From: Microbacterium sp. AZCO
Lineage (GTDB): Bacteria; Actinomycetota; Actinomycetes; Actinomycetales; Microbacteriaceae
Direction: 5' to 3'
Length of the DNA stretch: 64,000 nucleotides
Assembly (NCBI RefSeq): GCF_039614715.1
Contig: NZ_CP154857.1
Span: forward strand, 4,167,971-4,231,970
This document shows positions 42,973-52,862 of the stretch, piece by piece. Position 1 is the stretch's first letter. Each line of letters starts with the position of its first letter. Position numbers and translations under genes: made by a program. A model generated the notes under the pieces. That model worked only from the letters and a program-made list of their open reading frames with translations, did not search any database and was not told the DNA's origin.

Positions 42973-43056
42973 CGTCCCAGCGGGCTTTACGCGGGCTCTC
43001 AGGCCGGTCAGACTGAACGAGCGGCGCAGCGTCGTGTGCGAGCGAGAGGGAGTCTC

Positions 43057-43272
43057 ATGGGCTTCGACGACATCGTCAACCAGGGCAAGAAGCTCTACGG
43101 CGACAACAAGGACCAGGTCGACGGATTCCTGAAGTCCGAGCAGGCCGAGCAGGTGAGCGACCAGGTGTTCGACAGCGCGGCCGACCTCGCCAAGAAGATC
43201 TCTCCCGACCAGTTCGATGACAACATCGACGACCTGCGCGACAAGGCGGACGGCGCCGTCGGCACCGAGTAG
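43057..43272 (+). CDS. Small acidic helical protein, possibly MT0933-like
   Basis: This 71-residue protein starts at ATG 43057 behind GAGAGGGAG. It begins MGFDDIVNQGKKLYGDNKDQ and is hydrophilic, acidic and predicted wholly helical, with no signal peptide. In length and style it resembles the actinobacterial MT0933-like proteins that some databases call antitoxins, but no toxin gene is adjacent and the match is not secure. It stands alone between the tuf terminator and a hairpin at 43290. Confidence 0.75.
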   Translation: MGFDDIVNQGKKLYGDNKDQVDGFLKSEQAEQVSDQVFDSAADLAKKISPDQFDDNIDDLRDKADGAVGTE

Positions 43273-43289
43273 TCGGGCCATCCAAGAGT

Positions 43290-43310
43290 CTCGGGCGAAG
43301 AGTGCCCGAG
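43290..43310 (+). terminator. Hairpin after the small acidic protein
   Basis: CTCGGGC (43290-43296) pairs with GCCCGAG (43304-43310) over a 7-nt loop, 17 bp after the stop codon. Short, no T-run. Confidence 0.5.
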
Positions 43311-43377
43311 GCCTGCGTCGCGCCTCGACGTGGCATCCCGTGTCAGAGGATCCGGCACGCCGTTTCGGATCCGTTAC

Positions 43378-43406
43378 TTGACGGGAAACTCTCAGCCACC
43401 TAGGTT
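43378..43406 (+). promoter_or_regulatory. Promoter of the first giant adhesin
   Basis: TTGACG (43378-43383) and TAGGTT (43401-43406) are exactly 17 bp apart. The -35 lies in CCGTTACTTGACG, a 13-mer repeated at the promoter of the second giant adhesin. The predicted leader is about 147 nt. Confidence 0.7.
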
Positions 43407-43514
43407 CGCATCGGGGAAAGGTGATTCCGCGCCGCGGCCTGGGGGCTACGTAAAACGGCGCGGTGATTGCGTTTCCCTTTTTTTGGGTCTCTAGTTCCGA
43501 GAGGCTCAAGGGCT

Positions 43515-43538
43515 GGACTCCTGTGTTCCCAGGAGTCC
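43515..43538 (+). promoter_or_regulatory. Leader hairpin before the first giant adhesin
   Basis: GGACTCCTG (43515-43523) pairs perfectly with CAGGAGTCC (43530-43538) around a 6-nt loop, ending 22 nt before the ATG at 43560. An upstream CCCTTTTTTTGGG (43475-43487) is the longest T-run nearby. The arrangement could control translation or early termination. Confidence 0.5.
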
Positions 43539-43559
43539 GAAGCGACAGGGTAATTCAAT

Positions 43560-46500
43560 ATGTCTGGTGTTCTGGGCGGGCAAAATTCGGGGCGCAGGGG
43601 GCTGCGCCGCAAGATGCGGGAGGAAAGGGAGCGTCAGCGCAAACTGACGCTGCGCCACCGGTGGTATGCCGGTGGCATCGCGACGGTCCTTTCCGGCGCG
43701 CTGATCTTCGCAGGAGTCGGTCCGGCGACCGCCGCGGAGGTGACCCCGCCGCCCGCCGACTCGAGCACCACCGACACTCCCGCGCCCACCCCGCCCGCCG
43801 ACGCGACCACTCCGCCGGCGGATGCCTCGACACCGCCGGCAGACAGCACCACCCCGCCCGCGGCGACGACGCCGCCGTCCGACGCGACGACGCCGCCGGC
43901 AGACACCCCCGCGGCAACCCCGACTCCGTCGACGACGCCGACGCCCACGCCGTCGCCCTCCGCGTCGGCTCCGCTGACGGCGAAGTCGCTCGCGGCCGAC
44001 ACCACGGTCTCGCCGCAGTCGCTCGTCGACCCGACACCTGTCGCAGCGGGCAAGACGACCCTGCAGATCAAGAAGCTGGGCGCGCGTCTGGCCAACGGCA
44101 GCGTCTCGAGCGTCGCCGGCGCGGTGTTCTACGCCGTCGACGGCACGCGCGGCGGCGCGCGGCCGACCCCCGGTACGACGACGTCGCTCCTCACCTGTAC
44201 GACGGACGCCAACGGCCTCTGCCAGATCGTCGTCGACGCGCGCACGGGTGGCAACGGCGGCAACACCCAGGGCTACTGGGTGTTCGAGGGCGTGGCGCCG
44301 AGCGGCTGGAACCGCCTCGGCCAGCTGGGCCTCGGCGACTACGACAGCACCAAGACCCCGACGCCGTACATCGACTTCACGAACAACGTCTCGGGGAGCA
44401 GCACGATCTGGGAGGTCCCCGGCGACGCGACCGCGTACTTCGGAACAGGGACGTCCGCGACGACCAAGACCGACGAGAAGGGCTTCGCGAACGTGCGGAG
44501 CAACCCCACCTTCCCGAACAGCTGCGGACTCAGCATCGCGATGGTGTTCGACACCTCCGGGTCGATCAACTCGACCGAGATGACGCAGATGAAGAACGCG
44601 GCGAAGAGCTTCGTCGCGCCGGGCGCCCTGGGCGGCACCCCGTCGTCGGTCGCGCTGTACCGCTTCAGCACGACGGCCAGCAAGTTCCTCAACCTGACGT
44701 CGATCGCCGCCAGCCAGACGACGGTCAACAACGCCATCGATGGACTCCCCGCATCGGGCAACGACTCCACGAACTGGGATGACGCCTTCCGCAAGGTCGC
44801 GTTCAACGGCAGCGAGAACTACGACGTCGTCATCCTCCTCACCGACGGCGACCCGACGGTCATGGGCACCAACGGCGCCAACGGCGAGACCAACGTCGGC
44901 TTCCGCAACATCGAGGAGGGCGTCTTCTCGGCGAACGCCGTCAAGAGCATGACGGGCCCTGCCGGCTCGCGCACGAAGATCGTCGCGGTCGGCATCGGCC
45001 TCGCGGGCAACTCGTACCTCAACCTCGCGGCCGTCTCCGGCCCGACGGTCAACGAGGACTACTACACGACCGACTTCGCGAACCTCGCGACGAAGCTCAA
45101 CCAGATCGCGCAGGCGAACTGCGCCGGCACCCTCACGGTCGTGAAGAAGACCGTCGACGGCAACGGCAACACGATCGACGCGACCGCCGGCGGCTGGACG
45201 TTCACCGGCTCGACCTCGGGCGCGTGGATCCAGACCGGCGGCGGCAACGTCTCGTCGCTCGCCCTCACGACGCCGAACTCCGGCGCGAGCAAGGGTGCCG
45301 TGAACTTCCCGATCGACCTCGCCGGCACCTCCTCGCGCACCGTCACGGTGGCCGAGACGGCGCAGGCAGGGTGGACGGCGACGAACGTCACGTGCACCGG
45401 GGCATCTCCGACCGGTTCGCCCGGCAGCTTCTCCGTCCCGGTCGGCGTCAACGCCGTCGTCAGCTGCACGGTCACGAATCAGCAGGATGCGGCATCCCTG
45501 ACCCTCGTCAAGTCGCTCACGAACAACAACGGCGGCACCGCCACGGTGGGGTCCTGGACCCTGACGGCAGCCGGCCCCACCACGATCTCGGGTGCGAGCG
45601 GCTCCGCGGCGGTGAAGCTGGCGAAGGTCGCCCCGGGCACGTACGCGCTGTCGGAGTCCGGCCCCGCCGGATACACGCTGACGAGCCTCACCTGCGACAG
45701 CGGCGTGACGGTCAGCGCGCAGAAGACGATCACTCTCGCGAAGAACCAGAACGTCACCTGCACGTTCGTCAACGACGACAACCCCGCCAAGCTCACGATC
45801 GTGAAGCAGGACATGTCCGGGAACGGGCTCGCGGGCGCGGTCTTCCAGCTCTGGAAGGAGACCGGCGCCGCCGCGGGTCTGCAGACCTCGGGCGGCAACG
45901 CCGACACGCTCGTCAACGGCAGCGTCACCGCCGGCACGGCGAACCTGACCAACCTCTCGTGGGGCACGTACTACGTGAAGGAGATCACGGCGCCGCCCGG
46001 CTACGACCTCGCGACGCCCGACACGCAGACCGTCGTGCTCGGCGCGGCCGAGACCACCACGGCCGCCGTCGTGACCTTCAAGGATCCGCTCAAGCCCAGC
46101 ACGCTGACGCTCGTGAAGGTCGTCGACAACAAGGGCGTCGGCACGCACGCGGCGACCGAGTGGACGCTGACGGCCGCTGGAACGGGCGGCTTCAGCCAGC
46201 CCGGCACCTCGTCCGACGGCGGTGTGACGGCATCCACCGGCAAGAAGAACGTGCAGCCCAACACGGCCTACACGCTCAGCGAGACCGGCCCGGCGGGCTA
46301 CGACGCCTCGAGCTGGTCCTGCGACTCGAACATCACGGTGAGCGGCGGCAGGATCACGCTCGCCCCCGGCGACGACGTGACCTGCACGATCAAGAACACG
46401 GTGCGCACCCACGATGTGAAGCTCGTGAAGAAGTGGGTCGGCGCGATCGCCGGCGACAAGGCCACGCTCACGGCAGGTGCGAAGAACGCCACGTCGACGG

Positions 46501-49500
46501 CGACGGCGGCCGCTGAGTTCACCGACAACGCCAACGCGATCACGGTGACCGTCGCGGAGGGTGCGGCGATCGTCCTGTCGGAGACTCTTCCGGGCGCCAA
46601 CGCCGGCACCTACGGCACGGCCTTCGCCTGCACCGCGGGCAGCGTCACGGGCGGCGACCGCAGCTACACGCTGACGGTCCCGAACGCCGACACGACCTGC
46701 ACCTTCACCAACACCGCGAACACCGTGACGGTCTCGCTCACGAAGTCCTGGGCGACCGGCTCCTTCGCCGGCGACAAGGCCGGCCTCGCGATCACGCGCG
46801 GCGGCGACACTCTCACCTCCGCCACCTCGACGGCGCCGGCCTCCGCGACCATCAGCCAGACGGTGCGCGTCGGTGACGTCGTGAGCCTGGCCGAGACGCT
46901 TCCGGGCGCCAACACCGGGTCGTACGCGGCGACGTGGGTGTGCGACGACGGTCGCTCGGGCAGCGGTCTCGGCACGTCGTTCACCGTGACGAAGGCCGTC
47001 AGCTGCACGATCACCAACACGCCCAGGACGATCACAGTCCGCGTCGACAAGCAGTGGGTGAACGCCTTCCCGGGTGACGATGCGGTTCTGACGGTCAACG
47101 GCCAGAACGGCCCGTCGGTCGCGGACACGTCGAACGAGACCGATGCGAACGTCGTCGTGGCGACCGTCCGCGTCGGCGACTCCGTCGCCATCTCCGAGTC
47201 GCTCACGACCAACACGGGCACGTACGACGCGAAGTGGAAGTGCGGACCGAACGGCACGTTCGCGGCGGGGAGCAGCATCCCCTCGTTCACGGCATCCGTC
47301 GATGTCACCTGCACCCTGCAGAACACGGCGCGCACGCACACCGTGAAGCTGCAGAAGCAGTGGGTCGACGCGATCAAGAACGACACCGCGAGCCTGGTCA
47401 TCGGGACCGACCCCGCTGTGACCAGCACCGCCGGCGGCGAGGCCGGGTCGTGGATCGACCCCGCCGGGTTCGCGACGAAGGTCGTGCGCGTGGGCGACTC
47501 GGTCGCCCTGCACGAGACCGTGAACGCGGCGAGCGGCAGCCAGTACAGCTCGAGCTACAGCTGCACGCCGGGCGCGCTGAACGGCGCCGGGCAGTCCTTC
47601 GCGCTGACCGTCCCCGACAGCGATGTCGTCTGCACGTTCACCAACACGAACCTGCGCGGCAAGATCACGCTTCGCAAGGACGTCGTGAACGACAACGGCG
47701 GCACGGCGATCGACACGCAGTGGACGCTCACCGCGACCGGTGTCGTCGTCGCGACCGGAGCCGAGGGTGCGCCCGCGGTGACGGGTGCGTTCGTCCCGGC
47801 CGGGGTCTACACGCTCGCCGAGTCGGGAGGTCCCACGGGCTACGCGCAGACCGACCTCGCCTGCACGGGCGGTCAGTTCACCCCCGCGACCGGCGGCACT
47901 CCCGCCTCCGTGGCGGTGGCAGCGGGAGCCGACGTCGTCTGCACCTTCCGCAACGACGACATTGCGCCGACCCTGACGCTCGTCAAGAACGTCGCGAACA
48001 ACGGCGTCGGCGTGCACGGGGCGACGGAATGGACCCTCTCCGCCTCCGGCGAGCTCGGATTCCAGGATGCTCTGACTACGGGGACCGCAACCACGGCCTC
48101 GACCGGCGCGAAGACGGTCAAGGCGGGCGTCGCATACCAGCTGTCGGAGCAGGGCCCGGCCGGCTACAACGCCGGGGCCTGGTCCTGCACGGCGGGTCAG
48201 CTCAACGCGGGTGCAGTGACCCTCGCGGTCGGACAGAACGCGGTCTGCCAGATCACCAACACGGCGGCACCCGCGAGCGGCGACTACACGAAGGAGGTCG
48301 TCTCGACCACCCAGATCGCTGACGGGCCGAACGCCGGCAAGTGGCAGATCACCTACAAGGTGACGGTCACGAACACGTCGGTCGCCTCGACCTTCGTGTA
48401 CGACCTCGTCGACTCGCTGGAGTTCCCCGCGGAGATCGAGCCGCAGAGCGCCGTCGTGACGTCCGCACCCGCCGGCCTGACGCCGACGTTCGACACCACG
48501 ACGTGGACCTCGCAGCTCGCGACCGACCGCGCGCTGCCGCAGAACACCGACGGCACGAACGCGACCGACGTCTACACGATCGTCGTGGTCGCCGCGATCC
48601 CGGACTTCCCGGGGGCCGACGACGACTGGCAGAGCTGCGCGGACGGCGGAGGCTTCCTCAACAGGGCCGTCCTGACGCACGACGACCGTTCGTCCGACCC
48701 CGAGACCGCCTGCTCGGAGCCGTCGTTCCCGACGATCCTCAAGACGGGCAAGACCTCGGTTCAGGATGCTGCCACCGGCGCATGGACGCTGTCGTACGAC
48801 ATCGTCGTGACCAACCCCGGTGACGTGGCGGTGCAGGCCGAGGTGACCGACGCCTTCCCGACCGCGCCCGCCGACTGGACGCTCACGGGCGACGCGTGGG
48901 GCGTGACGTCGGCCGACGTGACGCCGACGGCAGCCTCCTTCACGGCGGGCGGTCCGGCTCAGTCCATCTGGGCGGGCTCGCTCCCGGCGGGCGAGTCGTA
49001 CACCTTCACGGTGACGGGCATCGTGACCCCGAGCGGCGACGCGACGGCGATCGGGCCCTGCGACGACGAAGAGGGCGGCCTCCTCAACACCGCCACGGTC
49101 TGGTCGGGTGAAGGCAGCGCCTCCGACGTCGGCTGCGCCGACACGGATGTCGCGACCGTCACGGTGACGAAGGACGCCAAGTCCGTCTCGCAGAACCCCG
49201 ACGGCTCGTGGCTCGTCACCTACGTGGTGGCGGTCGAGAACCCGGCCCAGGACGACGCGCAGCTGACGGCGGTCTACGACCTCGTCGACGCGCCGCGCTT
49301 CGGCACCGGCATCACGCCGACCGGGCTGCGCTGGGCTCCCGCGGACTCGACGGGTGCGCCGACCGGTGCCTTCTCGGCATCCACGTCGACCTATCCCGTC
49401 GCGATCGCGAACGGCAAGCCGCTCGCAGACGGCGCTACCGACTACTACGTGGTCGAGGTGACGGCCGACATCGCGGCTGACGCGTGGGCCGAGGACGGGG

Positions 49501-52500
49501 GAGTCATCGGTCTCACCTGCCCGACGCCGGGCGAGGGCATCCCCGACCCGCAGGGCCTGCTGAACACGGCGACTGCGACGGCCGGCGACGACTCCGAGAC
49601 AGGCTACGACTGCATCGTCCCGAACCTGCCGACGGTCACGAAGACGCCGGTGAGCGCGGTCAAGAACCCCGAACAGGATCCGGGCGACCCCGACCTGTGG
49701 CGCGTCAGCTACCTGCTGACGGTCACGCCGCACGGCACCGACACGCACTACGACCTGGCTGACGTCCCCGGCTTCGCCACCGGCGTGAACCTGGTGTCGG
49801 GTACGGCGGTTCGGATCGACACCGATCCCGACGGCACCCCGGTCAGCGACATCCCGAGCGACGGCACGCCGTTCGTGACGGGCGTCGCGCTGGGCGGATC
49901 GGACGAGCCGCACGAGTGGCTCGTGACGTGGCTCGTGGAGATCCCGAACCAGATCCCGCCCGCTCTGCGGGACTGCACCGAGGGTGGCACCCAGGGCCAC
50001 GGGTTCTACAACGCGGCGACCCTGACGGTCTCGGACGTCGAGCAGAACGCCGACACGTGCGTGAACATCGAGGAGAAGGTCTACCCGGACGTCACGAAGA
50101 CGGCCACCGGCCTGTCGCGCGACCCTGACACCAAGATCTGGGAGATCACGTACAGCATCGTGGTGACGCTCCCCGACTCGGAGGACGTCGACGGTGAGGG
50201 CGACTCGCTCAACCCGGGCAACCTCTCGGCGAAGTACGACCTCGTGGAGGCTCTCGAGTTCGGCGACATCGACCTGCTCGATGCGGCCTGGACCGGTCAC
50301 GACTCGGGCTCGTTCGGGGCCGGCGCCACCACGGCGTCGCTCGCGAACAACGAGCCGATCGCGGCGGGTGCGACGCACACGTACACCGTGAAGGTGCACG
50401 CGCGCATCCAGCCGGGCGACCTCGTGAACCACACGGTCGGCTGCGAGACGCAGTCCCGTCAGACGGCGGTGGGCTTCTTCAACAAGGTGACGCTCACGTC
50501 CGACGACGCGCTCCCGGTCGTGCGGGAGGCGTGCACCGAGCCGTCCTACCCGAAGATCACCAAGGTCGCCCAGCCGGTCGAGCGAGTCGACGGTGGCCTG
50601 CAGCGGATCAGCTATCTGATCAGAGTGAAGGCCGACCCGGCGGTGGACGGCAAGCCCGTGACCAACGTCATCTACTCGCTCAGCGAGCAGCCGGATCCGC
50701 TTCCGGCCGGCGTCGAGCGCGTGGGCGAGTGGCACGCCGAGAAGGTCGGCGACGGCCCCACGCCGTCGCAGGACACCTGGAACGGCGTCGGCCCGTGGCT
50801 CGTGAAGAACATCGCGGGCTTCAGCGCGGCCGACCGCAGCGCCGGACGTCTCGAGCACGTCTACCGCGTATGGGCCGACGTGAAGGTGACGGCGGCTCCG
50901 ACGCCGGACCAGCTCGAAGGACTGGATGACTGCAACGCGACCTTCAGCGGCTTCCCGCTGTGGAACCGGGTGCAGCTCTCCTCGGGCGAGTACTCCGACA
51001 CGGGCGTCGACTGCACGGAGGTGAACTACGACGACGTCAGCATCACCAAGACCGCACTCCTGCCGCTCACGGGCGACGGGACCACGCGCGAGACCTCGGT
51101 GCAGCCGAACGACGTGTTCGACTACGTGCTGACGGTGACCAACAACGGCACCGCGCCCGCGACGCACGTGCGGGTGACCGACACGTCGATCAACCAGCGA
51201 CTCGGCCTCCTGGCGCTCGCGGTCGCGGGCGGACACACCTACACGGGCGGCATCCTTCCCGCGGCATCCGGTCACGGGATCGATCTGACGCTCACCGACA
51301 CGCTCGCCGTCGGAGCATCGTTCACGGTCACGATCCAGGTGAAGTTCCTGCCGTCACCGACGCCGGACGTCTCGCTCATCCCGGGTGCCGAGCCGCCCGC
51401 GCTTCCCGACCCGCTCGAGAAGCTCGACAACACGGCATGCGTCGCAGCGGACTTCGACACCGATCCCGACAACAACTGCGCCGACGCGTCGGTCCCGACG
51501 CGCGACATCACGGCGACGCTCTACGCCACCTGCGTCAGCGATGCACCGCTGCTGTCGTGGGAGCTGAAGAAGTCGTCGCTCGTCGCAGGGCTGCCGGCCA
51601 AGATGACGTGGACGCCCGACAGCGGCTCCGCGACGACGGATCCGGCCAGCGTCGTGCTCGAGCAGCCGAACGCCTCGGATCCGACGTGGTCGGACACCAT
51701 CGGGTGGCCGGGTGCGGAGTTCACTCCGTCGGGCGTCGCGATCGATTACCCGGGCTGGCGTGCGCTGCGTGCGTCGGACTACGCGCCGGGCGGCGGGTAC
51801 TACCTGCCGGGCACGACCACGGTCATGACGCCGGCTCAGGAGGCGAACAACGTCTTCAACGGCCTGATCCTGGACGACTCCGAGCTCGACTACGCGTGGC
51901 GCGGCAACACGACGATCACCTTCAGCGTCAACCCGACGCTGGTGTTCCACGCGTCGTATCCGCCGGCGACGCCCGAGTGCTTCTCGGCGCGCCACACCGA
52001 GCTCGACATCCAGAAGACGGCGAGCGTCGAGAAGACCGAGCCCGGCAAGTCCTTCACGTACTCGATCGACGTCGCGAACGTGAGCGCGGACAGCGCGGCA
52101 TCCAACGTCGTCGTGACCGATGCGATCCCGAAGGACATCAAGGTCACGAACGTGACGTGGGCAGGCAAGGGCGACGGAGCGACGTTCCCGAACTGGACCA
52201 CCTGCGCAGTGACGGGACAGGATGCCTCGGGCTTCGGCGGAACGCTGACCTGCAGCCTGTTCGGCCCGCTGCAGCCGGCGGACTCCACGGACGGCGCCAA
52301 GGCCGCGCCGCGGATCACCCTCACCGCGAGCGTGAACCCGGCCTCCAAGGCGAGCGTCATCACCAATGTGGCGGTCGTCGACTACACCACCTTCGGCGAC
52401 CCGGACGACCCCGGCCGCGACGCGGACGACGCGACAGTGCTGCTGTCGGGTCTCCCGGTCACGGGCGGCGGGGCCGCCTGGCCCCTCGCGATGCTGGGCT

Positions 52501-52577
52501 TCCTCGCCCTCCTGGGCGGCGTCACTGCCCTGGTCGTGATGCGGCGACGCAAGGGGGAGGCGAAGGCCGACCTCTGA
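43560..52577 (+). CDS. Giant cell-wall adhesin with VWA domain, CnaB-like stalk and LPVTG signal
   Basis: The protein is 3,005 residues. A 36-residue basic lead (REERERQRKLTLRHRWY) precedes the signal helix, then a Pro/Thr linker. A prealbumin-like domain lies at about 150-310 and a von Willebrand A domain at 320-525 with the metal site DTSGS near 331 and LLTDGDPT. Ten CnaB/DUF5979-like repeats follow (about 522-1570). They have Lys in TLVK, Glu in YALSESGPAGY and Asn in CTFVNDD, the triad that forms isopeptide bonds. Larger DUF11-like units come next (about 1575-2655), then the CVSD module (2658-2807), a last DUF11 unit, and LPVTG at 2965-2969 with helix and basic tail. It is a wall-attached adhesin or pilus-like stalk. 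Its neighbour is a paralogue. Confidence 0.93.
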   Translation: MSGVLGGQNSGRRGLRRKMREERERQRKLTLRHRWYAGGIATVLSGALIFAGVGPATAAEVTPPPADSSTTDTPAPTPPADATTPPADASTPPADSTTPPAATTPPSDATTPPADTPAATPTPSTTPTPTPSPSASAPLTAKSLAADTTVSPQSLVDPTPVAAGKTTLQIKKLGARLANGSVSSVAGAVFYAVDGTRGGARPTPGTTTSLLTCTTDANGLCQIVVDARTGGNGGNTQGYWVFEGVAPSGWNRLGQLGLGDYDSTKTPTPYIDFTNNVSGSSTIWEVPGDATAYFGTGTSATTKTDEKGFANVRSNPTFPNSCGLSIAMVFDTSGSINSTEMTQMKNAAKSFVAPGALGGTPSSVALYRFSTTASKFLNLTSIAASQTTVNNAIDGLPASGNDSTNWDDAFRKVAFNGSENYDVVILLTDGDPTVMGTNGANGETNVGFRNIEEGVFSANAVKSMTGPAGSRTKIVAVGIGLAGNSYLNLAAVSGPTVNEDYYTTDFANLATKLNQIAQANCAGTLTVVKKTVDGNGNTIDATAGGWTFTGSTSGAWIQTGGGNVSSLALTTPNSGASKGAVNFPIDLAGTSSRTVTVAETAQAGWTATNVTCTGASPTGSPGSFSVPVGVNAVVSCTVTNQQDAASLTLVKSLTNNNGGTATVGSWTLTAAGPTTISGASGSAAVKLAKVAPGTYALSESGPAGYTLTSLTCDSGVTVSAQKTITLAKNQNVTCTFVNDDNPAKLTIVKQDMSGNGLAGAVFQLWKETGAAAGLQTSGGNADTLVNGSVTAGTANLTNLSWGTYYVKEITAPPGYDLATPDTQTVVLGAAETTTAAVVTFKDPLKPSTLTLVKVVDNKGVGTHAATEWTLTAAGTGGFSQPGTSSDGGVTASTGKKNVQPNTAYTLSETGPAGYDASSWSCDSNITVSGGRITLAPGDDVTCTIKNTVRTHDVKLVKKWVGAIAGDKATLTAGAKNATSTATAAAEFTDNANAITVTVAEGAAIVLSETLPGANAGTYGTAFACTAGSVTGGDRSYTLTVPNADTTCTFTNTANTVTVSLTKSWATGSFAGDKAGLAITRGGDTLTSATSTAPASATISQTVRVGDVVSLAETLPGANTGSYAATWVCDDGRSGSGLGTSFTVTKAVSCTITNTPRTITVRVDKQWVNAFPGDDAVLTVNGQNGPSVADTSNETDANVVVATVRVGDSVAISESLTTNTGTYDAKWKCGPNGTFAAGSSIPSFTASVDVTCTLQNTARTHTVKLQKQWVDAIKNDTASLVIGTDPAVTSTAGGEAGSWIDPAGFATKVVRVGDSVALHETVNAASGSQYSSSYSCTPGALNGAGQSFALTVPDSDVVCTFTNTNLRGKITLRKDVVNDNGGTAIDTQWTLTATGVVVATGAEGAPAVTGAFVPAGVYTLAESGGPTGYAQTDLACTGGQFTPATGGTPASVAVAAGADVVCTFRNDDIAPTLTLVKNVANNGVGVHGATEWTLSASGELGFQDALTTGTATTASTGAKTVKAGVAYQLSEQGPAGYNAGAWSCTAGQLNAGAVTLAVGQNAVCQITNTAAPASGDYTKEVVSTTQIADGPNAGKWQITYKVTVTNTSVASTFVYDLVDSLEFPAEIEPQSAVVTSAPAGLTPTFDTTTWTSQLATDRALPQNTDGTNATDVYTIVVVAAIPDFPGADDDWQSCADGGGFLNRAVLTHDDRSSDPETACSEPSFPTILKTGKTSVQDAATGAWTLSYDIVVTNPGDVAVQAEVTDAFPTAPADWTLTGDAWGVTSADVTPTAASFTAGGPAQSIWAGSLPAGESYTFTVTGIVTPSGDATAIGPCDDEEGGLLNTATVWSGEGSASDVGCADTDVATVTVTKDAKSVSQNPDGSWLVTYVVAVENPAQDDAQLTAVYDLVDAPRFGTGITPTGLRWAPADSTGAPTGAFSASTSTYPVAIANGKPLADGATDYYVVEVTADIAADAWAEDGGVIGLTCPTPGEGIPDPQGLLNTATATAGDDSETGYDCIVPNLPTVTKTPVSAVKNPEQDPGDPDLWRVSYLLTVTPHGTDTHYDLADVPGFATGVNLVSGTAVRIDTDPDGTPVSDIPSDGTPFVTGVALGGSDEPHEWLVTWLVEIPNQIPPALRDCTEGGTQGHGFYNAATLTVSDVEQNADTCVNIEEKVYPDVTKTATGLSRDPDTKIWEITYSIVVTLPDSEDVDGEGDSLNPGNLSAKYDLVEALEFGDIDLLDAAWTGHDSGSFGAGATTASLANNEPIAAGATHTYTVKVHARIQPGDLVNHTVGCETQSRQTAVGFFNKVTLTSDDALPVVREACTEPSYPKITKVAQPVERVDGGLQRISYLIRVKADPAVDGKPVTNVIYSLSEQPDPLPAGVERVGEWHAEKVGDGPTPSQDTWNGVGPWLVKNIAGFSAADRSAGRLEHVYRVWADVKVTAAPTPDQLEGLDDCNATFSGFPLWNRVQLSSGEYSDTGVDCTEVNYDDVSITKTALLPLTGDGTTRETSVQPNDVFDYVLTVTNNGTAPATHVRVTDTSINQRLGLLALAVAGGHTYTGGILPAASGHGIDLTLTDTLAVGASFTVTIQVKFLPSPTPDVSLIPGAEPPALPDPLEKLDNTACVAADFDTDPDNNCADASVPTRDITATLYATCVSDAPLLSWELKKSSLVAGLPAKMTWTPDSGSATTDPASVVLEQPNASDPTWSDTIGWPGAEFTPSGVAIDYPGWRALRASDYAPGGGYYLPGTTTVMTPAQEANNVFNGLILDDSELDYAWRGNTTITFSVNPTLVFHASYPPATPECFSARHTELDIQKTASVEKTEPGKSFTYSIDVANVSADSAASNVVVTDAIPKDIKVTNVTWAGKGDGATFPNWTTCAVTGQDASGFGGTLTCSLFGPLQPADSTDGAKAAPRITLTASVNPASKASVITNVAVVDYTTFGDPDDPGRDADDATVLLSGLPVTGGGAAWPLAMLGFLALLGGVTALVVMRRRKGEAKADL

Positions 52578-52578
52578 C

Positions 52579-52622
52579 CGACCGGAGGGAGGGCACCTCG
52601 CCCGCTCTCCCTCCGCCGGTCG
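52579..52622 (+). terminator. First hairpin after the first giant adhesin
   Basis: CGACCGG (52579-52585) pairs with CCGGTCG (52616-52622). The purine-rich GGAGGGA next to it pairs with TCCCTCC, allowing a small bulge. It begins two bases after the stop codon. Confidence 0.65.
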
Positions 52623-52634
52623 CCTGACTGACTG

Positions 52635-52678
52635 ACCACAGCCGGCGTATTCCGTTCCCGGTTGACGCCGGCTGTGGT
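52635..52678 (+). terminator. Second hairpin after the first giant adhesin
   Basis: ACCACAGCCGGCGT (52635-52648) and ACGCCGGCTGTGGT (52665-52678) form a perfect 14-bp stem with a 16-nt loop. It should separate the transcripts of the two giant genes. Confidence 0.85.
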
Positions 52679-52715
52679 TATCGGCCGTTCACCCAGGTTG
52701 TTGTCATCCCGTTAC

Positions 52716-52744
52716 TTGACGAGTGTCGATCCCAGGTTTACGGT
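52716..52744 (+). promoter_or_regulatory. Promoter of the second giant adhesin
   Basis: TTGACG (52716-52721) and TACGGT (52739-52744) are exactly 17 bp apart. The -35 lies in the same CCGTTACTTGACG 13-mer as in the first giant adhesin promoter. The predicted leader is about 112 nt and has a CTTTTTG T-run shortly before the ribosome-binding site. Confidence 0.7.
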
Positions 52745-52862
52745 CACCTGAGGGGCAGTACACCGCGCTGAATGTCTGGGGAGAGATTCACCGGCGCGGG
52801 ACATGCGTCTTGGGGAGCCTCACTTGGGGTTCGCTTTTTGTCGTTGTCGACGAAGGTGAAAG

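Noticed and set aside
43506..51275. Open frame of more than 2,500 codons antisense to the first giant adhesin
   Set aside because: High GC removes stop codons on the opposite strand. The translation is Arg/Val/Gly-rich low-complexity text without domains, while the forward frame has full domain structure and a sorting signal.
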